DNA of 64,000 nucleotides from Monoplex corrugatus (taxonomy: Eukaryota; Mollusca; Gastropoda; Littorinimorpha; Ranellidae). The stretch is taken from assembly GCA_030674185.1 (NCBI GenBank), contig CM060312.1, positions 237,669-301,668 of the forward strand, in the 5' to 3' direction. Positions 24,056-34,391 of this stretch are shown in pieces. The position numbers were made by a program, and so were the translations under genes. Position 1 is the first letter of the stretch. Every line of letters begins with the position of its first letter. The notes under the pieces were generated by a model. The model made no database searches, had not been told where the DNA came from, and was given only the letters and a program-made list of their open reading frames with translations.

Positions 24056-24204
24056 GAGCACGTAGCAGGAAGACTATGCATTCATCGCAGAAAAAAGCTA
24101 TGATCTTGATTACGATTTTTTGTAATGACCTGACCTATGACCTTACAAGACGTGATATTGTCGCCTTGTGGTGCGTGGTGATAATGACCTCGTGAACTCG
24201 TGCA
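24056..24204. other. Spacer between the 33-bp and 29-bp arrays
   Basis: Unique sequence that contains no convincing gene. TGACCTGACCTATGACCTTA near 24130 looks like a first, diverged unit of the following 29-bp array. Confidence 0.5.
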
Positions 24205-25375
24205 GTGAGGCTGGCCTGCTATGACCTTGTGAGACAAGTCTGGCCTATTATAACCCTGTGAGACAAGTCTGATCTGTTATGACCCCGTGAGACAAGGTTG
24301 ATTTTTTATGACCTTGTGAGACAAGGTTGAGTTTTTATGATCTTGTGAGACAAGGTTGAGTTTTTATGACCTTGTGAGACAAGGTTGATTTTTTATGACC
24401 TTTTGAGACAAGGTTGATCTGTTATGACCTTGTGAGACAAGACTGACCTATCACCTATCATAACCCTGTGAGACAAGACTGACCTATCACCTATCATAAC
24501 CCTGTGAAACAAGACTGACCTATCACCTATCATAACCCTGTGAGACAAGACTGACCTATCACCTATCATAACCCTGTGAGACAAAGCTGGCATGTTATAA
24601 CCCTGTGAGACAAGGCTGACCTATTTGACCCTGTTGGAGACAAGTCTGACTGTTATGACCTTGTGAGACATAGGCGACTTGTTATAACCCTGTGAGACAA
24701 GCTGACCTATTATGACCCTGTGAGACAAGTCTGACCTGTTATGACCTTGTGAGACAAGCCTGACTTGTTATAACCCTGTGAGACAAAGGTGACCTATTAT
24801 AATTAACTGCTTATGAACCCTGTGAGACAAGGCTGACCTGTTATAACCCTGTGAGACAAGGCTGACCTTGTTATAACCCTGTGAGACAAGGCTGACTCTG
24901 TATAACCTGTGAGACAAGGCTGACCTGTTATAAACCCTGTGAACAAGGCTGACCTGTTATAACCCTGTGAGACAAGGCTGACCTATTTAACCCTGTGAGA
25001 CAAGACTGACCTGTTATAACCCTGTGAGACAAGGCTGACCTTTATAACCCTGTGAGACAAGGCTGACCTATTATAACCCTGTGAGACAAGGCTGATGACC
25101 TTGTATAACCCTGTGAGACAAGGCTGCTTGTTATACCTGTGAGACAAGGCTGACCTTTATAACCCTGTGAGACAAGGCTGACCTGTTATAACCCTGTGAG
25201 ACAAGGGTGACCTATTATAACCCTGTGAGACAAGGCTGACCTGTTATGACCCAAGGCTAACCTGTTATGACCCTGTGATACAAGGCTGACCTGTTATGAC
25301 CTTGTGATACAAGGTTAACCTGTTATAACCCTGTGAGACAAGGCTGACCTGTTATGACCCTGTGAGGCAGAGCTT
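24205..25375. repeat. 29-bp minisatellite
   Basis: About 40 tandem units with the core ACCCTGTGAGACAAGGCTGA followed by CCTGTTATA. Sub-types differ at ATAACCC versus ATGACCT. A 37-bp variant with a duplicated CTATCACCTATCATAACC block occupies about 24440-24590. Confidence 0.93.
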
Positions 25376-25618
25376 AGGATAGCCTTGTGAACATAACACA
25401 TGACAATGTGGGTGTGGTATGCAGCCTGTGCCAGATCCTGATTGTTGCGTGGAAACAGAAATAGCTGTTCACATAGTACGTACATCTTATCAGTCACAAG
25501 ACTTGTTATCCCAACCCAGTGCTTCTCATCTCTTGCACAGTGGCCAGGTTTTACAACATACGAGTAGCAAGTACTTGTACTTCATAGCAGCACCATACAA
25601 TGGAAAGCTTCACCCATT

Positions 25619-25624
<6 letters not shown>
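25376..25624. other. Unique spacer left of the isolated kinase half-exon
   Basis: About 250 bp of non-repetitive sequence. It ends in a CT microsatellite (25625-25666) and then GT tracts. I see no coding homology. It could be intron sequence that accompanied the kinase half-exon copy. Confidence 0.4.
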
Positions 25625-25669
<45 letters not shown>

Positions 25670-25729
25670 GTGTGTGTGTGTGTGTGTGTGGTGTGTGTGT
25701 GTGTGTGTGGTGTGTGTATGAAGGGGGAG
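25625..25729. repeat. CT and GT microsatellites
   Basis: (CT)n at 25625-25666, then interrupted (GT)n at 25671-25718, then TATGAAGGGGGAG just before the half-exon copy. The same GT tract plus TATGAAGGGGGAG precedes the minus-strand half-exon copy ending at 58807. Confidence 0.9.
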
Positions 25730-25804
25730 GGTGTGTTGAGGGGCATCATTTACCTGCACAAAGAGGGTCTGGTTCATATGGAACTGTCCCTGGACACTAT
25801 CATG
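25730..25804 (+). pseudogene. Isolated 75-bp copy of a pseudokinase exon end with splice donor
   Basis: The 25 codons read GVLRGIIYLHKEGLVHMELS then LDTIM, identical in protein to the end of the minus-strand exon at 58889-59117. They are followed immediately by GTAAGT, a consensus 5' splice site. The upstream part of the exon is missing; in its place stand a GT tract and TATGAAGGGGGAG. This is a dispersed copy on the opposite strand to the gene, about 33 kb away. No other kinase sequence lies near it, so I call it a non-functional copy, although an AG directly before the first codon leaves open that it could be spliced. Confidence 0.8.
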
Positions 25805-26580
<776 letters not shown>

Positions 26581-26914
26581 CTCAGAGCCTAGAATTCTCA
26601 GAATTTGGAACACATTAATTTTATTCGCCATAAGACTCAAGAAAGGGCTATAGTGCACAGACTGGTTGTAATGAGTTGACAGTCAATGATTTCAACAGTT
26701 ACTGATGTCACATTTCACGTCATCATATTCACCATCATCATTATCATTATCATCATCATCATCATCGTCATTCATCACCATGATAATCAACATCATCATC
26801 ATCACCGTCATCATCATCATCAACTGGAATGTCAATGGATAAATGACTAAGAATATTTTAGTTTTCCCAAATGCAGGCAATTATATATACATTTTTCTCC
26901 AACAAGTATTTGCA
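26581..26914. repeat. Unique spacer with imperfect ATC microsatellite
   Basis: The imperfect (ATC/CAT)n runs from about 26712 to 26822. I see nothing else in this stretch. Confidence 0.7.
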
Positions 26915-27325
26915 AAGAGTCTTCACTGATTTCATCTTTATGCTGAGGACTCACATCTGTACAACAGTACATCACCTGAAAATCTTTCAACTCTTCTTTC
27001 CAAAGCTATTGACTGTTAGGTTGAAATCTAGAATTCAATGATACGAAATAAGCTACAATTGAATGGAGATAAGACTGAAGCAATGCTCACTGGCACCAGG
27101 CACAAGCTTTCCACTGTAATAGTTTGTTCTATTCAACTAGGTGACAACACAATGGTATTCTCTAACTCGGTCAAGAGTGCTGGCATTGTTCTTTATCCTC
27201 AGCTCTCTATGCAGGAGTTTATCAGTGAAACCTATCGTCTTGTTACTGTCAACTGCAATATTTCAGCTCTAGTCGCTGTTATCTTTCTACTTTTGCATCA
27301 GTCAGTATCAGAACTTCATTTTTAG
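26915..27325 (+). pseudogene. Decayed L2-like reverse transcriptase fragment
   Basis: A short ancient relic. One frame reads FHLYAEDSHLYN near 26932-26966, a decayed YADD (YAED). It continues after a stop into MIRNKLQLNGDKTEAMLTGT (from 27038), the block that follows motif C in L2-like elements, then VKSAGIVLYPQLSM. Sequence identity to the other LINEs here is clearly lower, which suggests an older insertion. The ends are unclear. Confidence 0.65.
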
Positions 27326-27489
27326 TGGACATGAGTAAAGTGATATGGCTGTGTTAAGTAGATGGAAATATTCTTAGCTGTTTGAGAAAAATGGACTTTA
27401 AAATAGAGCAGCTATGCCTCTGTTAATGTTTACAAATATTGTGACTTGTTTATGAACAACTGGCAAATGTTTTTTATTTTTATACATTT
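27326..27489. other. Unique AT-rich spacer
   Basis: No repeat or coding signal is visible between the LINE relic and the RTE-like element. Confidence 0.4.
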
Positions 27490-27518
27490 CAAACAGAAAA
27501 GAAAATGAAGATAACGAC

Positions 27519-28735
27519 GTGAATAGGTGCTCCGATGGAGCACCTTCGTCCGGTAGGGACCGTCATGCGGCGCAGGTGACACCAGACCGTCAGCCAGATA
27601 CTGAGACCAAACTCAAACTCAAAAATAATAAAACAGCAACATGGAATGTAAGAACTTTGTTCCAAAAAGGCAAATTAGACAATGTCCAAATGGAGATGGA
27701 AAGGCTTAACATTAGTATTTTAGGACTAGGGGAAGTGAGATGGAAGGGGCAGGCATGATAACATCCAGAGAGTATAGAGTGATACATGTATACTCTGGTG
27801 GAAACTCACATGAAAGAGGAGTAGGCATTGTAATGGACAGGGACAAATCAGAAGCAGTTAAGGGATACTGGGCTGTGTCCGACAGTCTTGCTGGTCAAAT
27901 TGGGAGGCAGACCATTTGATATCAACATCATTCAGGTGTAAGCACCAACATCCACCAGTACTCAGGAAGACATCGACAACTTCTACGAAGTATTAGAGAT
28001 GGCCAAGGCCCAATGTAAATCACAAGAAGTTACCATAATAATGGGAGATTTTAATGCTAAAGTGGGAAAGGATAGGGTAGAGGATATAGTTGAACCTCAT
28101 GGCCTTGGTACACAAAATGAAAGGGGAGGGAAACTTGAAGAATGGGCACAGATGAATGAGTTCATAGTAGGAAACACCTGGTTTGAGCAGCCTAATAGAA
28201 GAAAATGGACTTGGATGAGTCCAGGAGATAATACCAAAAATCAGATTGACTACATCCTGATTAATAAAAGATTTAGGAATTCTTTACTGTCAGCAAAAAC
28301 ACTACCAGGCGCAGACTGCAACAGTGACCACAATCCTGTAGTGGGAAGATTTAGGTTGAAATTACGGAAAAGGAAACAGACCAAAAGCAACATCAAACTA
28401 GATCTTGGACTCTTAAAGACAGATGAAGTGATACGTCAAAAATTAAATGTACATGTTCAAAACAAATTCAGTGCTCTTGAAGACGTTGGTGACAGTGAGG
28501 AACAATGGACAAAGTTGAGAATTTCGATAAATGAAGCTTGTGAAGAAATCCCTGTAGTAGAAAAGAACTGGATGACAAAAGAAATTTTAGGTTTGATGGA
28601 GGAACGGAGGAAGGCAAAGAGAAACGAGGAAATATACAGGAAGATAAACAAAGAAATCAGGAATAGGTGCAATGAAGCTAAGGAAGCGTGGCTGAAAACA
28701 AAATGCAAAGAAATAGAAGACCAGCACAGAATAAT
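27519..28735 (+). pseudogene. RTE endonuclease domain (broken)
   Basis: An apurinic/apyrimidinic-type endonuclease that would nick the target DNA. Visible motifs: TATWNVRTLFQKGKLDNV near the start, LGLGEVRWKG (catalytic Glu), IIMGDFNAKVGKD near 28032, NQIDYILINKRFRNS, and SDHNPVVGRF near 28325. The frame is interrupted between about 27758 and 27999, where at least one stop and frame changes occur. After the endonuclease comes a helical linker with EILGLMEERRKAKRNEEI up to the insertion at 28731. Confidence 0.85.
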
Positions 28736-28797
28736 AATTAATAATTACAATATTTATATAGCGCAAAATCTTGATAAAATCAAATCTAAGCGCTGAA
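28731..28797 (-). mobile_element. Tail-only retroelement fragment inside the RTE ORF
   Basis: This 67-bp piece is the reverse complement of the 3' tail seen at the end of the L2-like LINEs here: AGCGCTTAGATTTGATTTTA, then TCAAGATTTTGCGCTATATA, then AATATTGTAATTAT. It carries no coding sequence. It interrupts the RTE frame between codons for EDQHR and a resumed frame starting near 28800, adding a stop at 28794-28796. It could be a SINE-like element consisting mostly of the tail, or a severely 5'-truncated LINE copy. Confidence 0.7.
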
Positions 28798-30500
28798 TGG
28801 ATCCTCAGGGTATGTACAAACGAATCGAACAAAATTGTCCACAGGAAAAATACATGCACAACTAGTTGCTTAAAATCGAAAGATGGTACGATTCTCATGG
28901 AAAAAGACAAAATATTAGACAGATGGGGAGAGTACATTAAAGACCTTTTTGAGGATGACAGAAACGCAGAACACATTATAAGAAAGAACTTTGAAGGACC
29001 ACCCATAATGAAAGGTGAAGTTAGAGCAGCATTGAAAAAGATGAAACCAGGAAAAATCCCAGTACCAGACAACATTACCACAGAGATGATTGAAGCCCTG
29101 GAGGAATTCGGTATAGAAAAAATAACAGTCCTCCTAAATGAAATTTACGACACTGGAAAAATCCCCAAAGATATGTCAAAATCAATTTTCATTGCACTTC
29201 CAAAGAAGACAGCAGATACAGAATGAGAACTCCATCGCACAATCAGTTTGATGAGTCATGTAACCAAGATCCTATTAAGAATAATCATGATGAGGACAAG
29301 GAATAAAATCAAATGAAAAATAGCAGATGAACAGTGTGGATTTGTGGAAGGGAAAGGAACTATTAATGCCATATACATCCTAAGAACTATCATAGAGAGG
29401 TCAATCGAGGTGAACAAGGATTTATATTTATGCTTTGTTGACTATACCAAGACTTTCGATCAGGTAAGACATGAAGAACTGATCAACTAACTAAAAAGAC
29501 TCAATATTGATGAAAATGATCTACGAATAATCAGAGATATGTATTGGGAACAAACAGCTGCAATGAGAATAAAAAACGATATAAGCTCTTTCCAAAACAT
29601 CAAAAGAGGAGTAAGACAGGGTTGTGTTTTGTCACCAGATCTGTTTTCACTTTACAGCGAAAACATCACGAAAAACCTAGAGGAATACCCTGGATTAAAG
29701 GTTGGAGGAAAAATGATAAACAACATTCGATACGCAGATGACACCGTGCTAATAGCAGAAAGTGAAAGGAACCTACAAAACCTTGTGAATATACTTGAAA
29801 TAGAAAGCAAAGGCAAGGGGTTGGAACTAAACAGCAGGAAGACTGAAGTCATGGTGATCAGTTAAAAACATGAAATCCCCTCATGCAAAATAACAGCAAA
29901 CGGCACAACCTTCAGACAGGTTGATAAGTTTAAATACCTGGGAACGATCATTTCACCATACGGCAGATGCACATCAGAAATAGCCAGCAGAATCGGCCAA
30001 GCCAAAACAACATTCAAGAAGATGGAAAGCATTCTTCCAACAAACGCCTATCAATTTACATCACGAAGAGAGTTCTTGAATGATATATAGAACCAATACT
30101 GTTGTATGGTTGCGAGGCGTGGACAGTCAACAAGCAAAGCCATAACAAGATTGAGGCAGCCGAGATGTGGTTTCTAAGAAGGATGTTGAGAGTTCCATGG
30201 ACAGCAAAGAAAACAAACGAGACAGTCTTGATGGAGGCAGACACAAGTAGATCATTCATAAGGAAGATTAGGAAAAGATAGGCAACATTCATAGGCCATT
30301 TTATGAGGAAAGGTGAATTGGAACACCTGGTCACAACGAGAAAGCTGGAGGGTAGAGATCACCGGGTAGACCCAGGGAGAAGATACTAGACGGACTAGAG
30401 TGGTTGAAGACAAGGAGGGTGGAAGAGATGCTTGAGGCAACAAGAGATAGAGACAGGTGGAAGTCCATAATCGCCAATGCCATGCGGCAAGGCACTTGAT
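28798..30500 (+). pseudogene. RTE reverse transcriptase and C-terminal domain (broken)
   Basis: Blocks in order: ALKKMKPGKIPVPDNITTEM, IPKDMSKSIFIALPKK (stop at about 29224), an FVDYTKTFDQV motif A near 29437, GVRQGCVLSPDLFSLY (motif B), YADDTVLIAESE with YADD at 29731-29742, and LELNSRKTEVMVIS (stop at about 29864). The C-terminal part FKYLGTIISPYG, then a degraded version of the domain that is better kept at 59348-59752. Stops and frame changes make it inactive, though the catalytic aspartates survive. Cys and basic residues in the C-terminal domain are typical of RTE proteins. Confidence 0.85.
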
Positions 30501-30507
30501 GATGGTG

Positions 30508-31744
30508 ATGATATTTCAAACATCATAATAGTTAACATTAATACTCTTCATATACACCTTAAATCATTTGACGCCCAAATTCAACGAATTGTTCAATATG
30601 ATGCAGTGATATGAGATTTCATGATGCAGCTTTCTTGTGTAAAATAATATACTTACTTGCAATGAAAAGAAATTATGTGTCGAGATGCAAATACCAACTA
30701 TGCCTTTGTATTTGGAAAAATAAACAGGTATCCAGTTCACATCAATTATGTTAAAGGGTGTAAGTGTGTGGTTGAAGTTAACGAAGATGGATCAGTTAAG
30801 AGTACCAAGAAAGACAATTAGAAAAACATTTTTTATGTTTTTTTAAAATTTATTAATCAATTCATTTCAGTAACTGAATGTGTTATGTGGTGATGGTGAT
30901 GCGGGTGGTGGAGTGTGGGCATGGAAAGGCTGTGCACACTTGCTTTTATATCAAGATCATGTCATAAGAGAAATGGGGTTTTACTGGTATGATGTCGTAT
31001 TAGAATTATAGTTATGATAAAAGAAATGGGGCTTCAAACGTATGATGTCGTATTAAGATAACATGATACAAGAAAGGGGGTTCAAATGTCTGATGTCTTA
31101 TTAAGATTATGTGATAAAAGAAATGGCTTCAAACGTATGATGTCTTATTAAGATAATATGATTTAGAAAATGGGGCTTCCAATGTATCAAGGAAACTGTA
31201 TCAATATGGCTTTGGGTCTTGTTGGTTTTGGTGCTAATATAAAGAAAGTTTCATTGTATGCAGATGGCTAAAGCAGGATAACCATTTCAAAAATAATAAC
31301 ACATTTAATGTATATAGAATATTTTACATAATACTTGCGTCTTCTTGTTCTTGTTCTTGTTTTTGTTCTTCTTCGTCTTTTTCTTCTTCTTCTTCTTCTT
31401 CTTCTTCTGCTTCTATTTCTTCTACAAGCTACATTTCTGTCAGCACTCTCCACCTAAGTTTACAATTCATACAAACCTACCTGCCAAGCAGAGGCAGCGG
31501 GTATTTGCGTGTATGATCGTTCCTTATCTCTCTTTAAATTATAGGCAGTCATACTCCGTCTTTGTGGACCAAAGGATGGAATTTGGAAGACATTCAACTA
31601 AATGATCTGGAAGACAAATGAAAAGTCTTGCGATGAAAAGAATCATGACAGGAAATCAAACCCCCCTAATGAACTAAAAGCAAAATAGATAACTCCTGTG
31701 GTTCTAAAGCAGGACAAAGCCTAATCTCTGTATCTGCAGTATCC
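30508..31744. other. AT-rich spacer with a ~60-bp repeat and a TTC microsatellite
   Basis: About 30960-31200 holds four diverged units of about 60 bp with the core AAACGTATGATGTCGTATTA and AAGAAATGGGGCTTC. A (TTC)n-type microsatellite lies at about 31338-31425. I see no gene in the rest. Confidence 0.6.
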
Positions 31745-33618
31745 ACTGCAGGTGTACGATACTTGTTTATTTTTATATGTCATGTGTCTGTTGTCCTATT
31801 TGTCATATGTCAAGTGTCTGTTGTCCTATTTGTTATATACTATGTGTTTCTTGTCGTGCTTGTTGCATATCAGGTATTTGTCGAAAGTTTTGACATGTCA
31901 GGCGTTTGTTGTCCTTTTTGTTACATTTCATATGTCTGTTGTCCTGTTTGTTATCTGTCATATATCTGTTGTCCTATTTGTTATATTTCATATGTCTATG
32001 TTTTATTTTTTATATTTCTTATGTCTGTTGTCCTATTTGGTATCTATCATATATCTGTTGTTCTATTTGTTATCTGTCATATGTCTGTTGTCCTATTTAT
32101 TACATGTCAAGTGTCTGTTGTCCTATTCATCATATGTCAATTGTCTGTTGTCCTATTTATTACATATCATGTGTATGTTGTCCTATTTGTCATATGTCAA
32201 GTGTCCATTGTCCTATTAGTTATATGTCAAGTTTATGTTGTCCTATTTGTTATATGTCAAACGTCTGTTGTCCTATTCATGTCAAGTGTCCGTTGTCCTA
32301 TTTGTTATATCTCAAGTGCCTGTTGTCCTATTTATTACATGTCAGGTGTCTGTTGTCCTATTTATTATATGTCAAGTGCCTGTTGTCTTATTTGCTATAC
32401 GTCAAGTGTCTGTTGTCCTGTTCATCATTTGCTAAGTGCCTGTTGTCCTATTTATTACATGTCATGTGTCTGTTGTCCTATTTATTATATGTCAAGTGCC
32501 TGTTGTCCTATTTGCTATATGTCAAGTGCCTGTTGTCCTATTTATTATATGTCAAGTGCCTGTTGTCCTATTTGCTATATGTCAAGTGTCTGTTGTCCTG
32601 TTCATCATTTGCCAAGTGTCTGTTGTCCTATTTATTACATGTCAAATGTCTGTTGTCCTTTTTTTATATTTAATATCAAGTGTCTGTTGTGCTATTTGTT
32701 ATTTGTCAAGTGTCCACTGTAAAATTTATTATATGTCTAGTTTCTGTTGTCCTATTCATTATGTCATGTTTCTGTTGTCCTATTTGTTACATGTCAAGTG
32801 TCTGTTTTCCTATTTCTTATATGGCAAGTGTCTGTTGTCCTATTTCTTACATGTCAAGTGTCTGTTGTCCTATTTCTTATATGGCAAGTGTCTGTTGTCC
32901 TATTTCTTATATGGCAAGTGTCTGTTGTCCTATTTCTTATATGGCAAGTGTCTGTTGTCCTATTTCTTATATGGCAAGTGTCTGTTGTCCTATTTCTTAT
33001 ATTTCTTATATGGCAAGTGTCTGTTGTCCTATTTCTTATATGGCAAGTGTCTGTTGTCCTATTTCTTATATGGCAAGTGTCTGTTGTCCTATTTCTTATA
33101 TGGCAAGTGTCTGTTGTCCTATTTCTTATATGGCAAGTGTCTGTTGTCCTATTTCTTATATGGCAAGTGTCTGTTGTCCTATTTCTTATATGGCAAGTGT
33201 CTGTTGTCCTATTCGTTACATGTCAAGTGTCTGTTGTCCTATTTACTGTATATCAAGTGCCCATTGTCCTACTTGTTATATGTGAAGTGTCCATTGTCCT
33301 ATTTATTACATGTCACCTGTTGTCCTATTTACTGTATATCAAGTGCCCATTGTCCTATTTATTACATGTCAAGTGTCTGTTGTCATGTTCATTGTGTGAA
33401 GTGTCTGTTGTGATATTTGTTATTTGCCAAGTGTTCACTGTCCAATTTATTATATGTCCAATTATTGTTCTCCTATTTATTGTGTCATGTATCTGTTGTC
33501 CTATTTGTTATATGTCAAGTGTCTGTTGTCCTATTTATGATATGTCAAGTGTCTGTTGTCCTATTTATTATCAGTCATGTGCCTGTTGTCCTATTTATTA
33601 TATGTCAAATTTCTGTTG
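31745..33618. repeat. 30-bp satellite, segment 1
   Basis: Units of 30 bp with the core AAGTGTCTGTTGTCCTATTT followed by GTTATATGTC. A highly homogeneous block of about a dozen units carrying the private variant TTCTTATATGGCAAG occupies 32810-33200. Because 30 is divisible by three and the unit lacks stops in the plus strand, all three plus frames stay open; these are not genes. Confidence 0.95.
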
Positions 33619-34391
33619 TAAGTAAGTAAGTAAGTATGGAGATTTTTATAGCGCTTTCTATGGACTCAAAGCGCTTCACAAATTTGAAAAGGAGGAGTAA
33701 AGTGGTGAAATGGGAGGGGAGAACACATTTTCAACAAAATACATAATACAAGAAATACACATAAACACATACATGCAGGCATGCACGCGTGTGCAGCAAC
33801 GAATGCAGACACACACACGCACACACAAACACACCCACACACAAACACCCACGCGCGCACCCACACGCACACACACCCACGCACACATACAATAGAACAA
33901 GAAAATTCAAGTTTCAAAAGTACTGGCGGAATAAGTGAGTTTTCAGGTTGGATTTAAAGGAAGAGAGAGAGGGGCTGTGGCGGAGAGAGTGAGGCAGGGA
34001 ATTCCACTCAACAGCAGCAGAGTATGAGAAGGAACGACCACCATGTTGCTTTCTATTGAATCCGGGGACACGGAATATTCTGTCGTCAGAAGCGGAACGT
34101 AAAGAACGAGAAGGAACATAGACTTGAAATAGATCAGATATATACGCTGGAGCAGTGCCTGAGATGACATGAAAAGAAATACAAGCAGATTTGTACTTAA
34201 TTCTTTGTTCGATCGGAAGCCAGTGGAGTTGTTTAAAGAGAGGTGTGCAATGGTGTGATTTGCGAGCTTTGAAAATTAATTTGGCTGCAGAGTTTTGAAC
34301 CTGTTGAAGGGGTTTGAGAAGAGTCTTGGGACAGCCGAGAAGTAAGGAGTTGCAATAATCTAATCTGGACAGAATACAAGCAGTTACAAGT
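33619..34391 (-). mobile_element. 5'-truncated L2-like LINE in the 30-bp satellite
   Basis: A minus-strand LINE 3' part. The tail on the plus strand begins (AAGT)n, then TTTATAGCGCTTTCTATGGA and AAGCGCTTCACAAAT (33619-33682). A CA/GT-rich 3' UTR follows (about 33760-33895), then the coding fragment. Satellite flanks both sides. The tail ends in a tetranucleotide repeat rather than the ATT repeat of the other LINEs, so it is a different subfamily. Confidence 0.8.
33914..34391 (-). pseudogene. L2-like reverse transcriptase C-terminal fragment
   Basis: An open minus-strand frame of about 159 codons without its own start, truncated by the satellite at 34391. Key blocks are LSRLDYCNSLLLG at the start, VQNSAAKLIFKARKSHHCTP, LHWLPIEQRIKYK, VYVPSRSLRSASDDRIFRVP, RSFSYSAAVEWNSLPHSLR and FKSNLKTHLFRQYF before TGA at 33914. 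This matches the thumb and C-terminal regions of the other LINEs in the window. The catalytic domain is absent, so the fragment is inert. Confidence 0.8.

Larger units (their letters stand above)
27490..30507 (+). mobile_element. RTE-like LINE, nearly complete but inactive
   Basis: A 3-kb plus-strand element with an endonuclease followed by reverse transcriptase and a C-terminal domain, ending directly in a GATGATGGTGATGAT tail. RTE elements are short LINEs with one ORF, no long 3' UTR and a short tandem-repeat tail, which fits. Shorter copies of its 3' end lie at 59302-59763 and 60425-60775. The ORF is broken by several stops and by an inserted tail-like piece at 28731-28797. The left border is approximate. 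Confidence 0.85.

Noticed and set aside
24393..24593. Minus-strand ORF with MIGDRSVLSHRV repeats
   Set aside because: It is a translation of the 29- to 37-bp minisatellite with no independent support.
31345..31605. Plus-strand ORF starting with a Phe-rich run
   Set aside because: It is produced by the TTC microsatellite; the rest has no recognisable domain.
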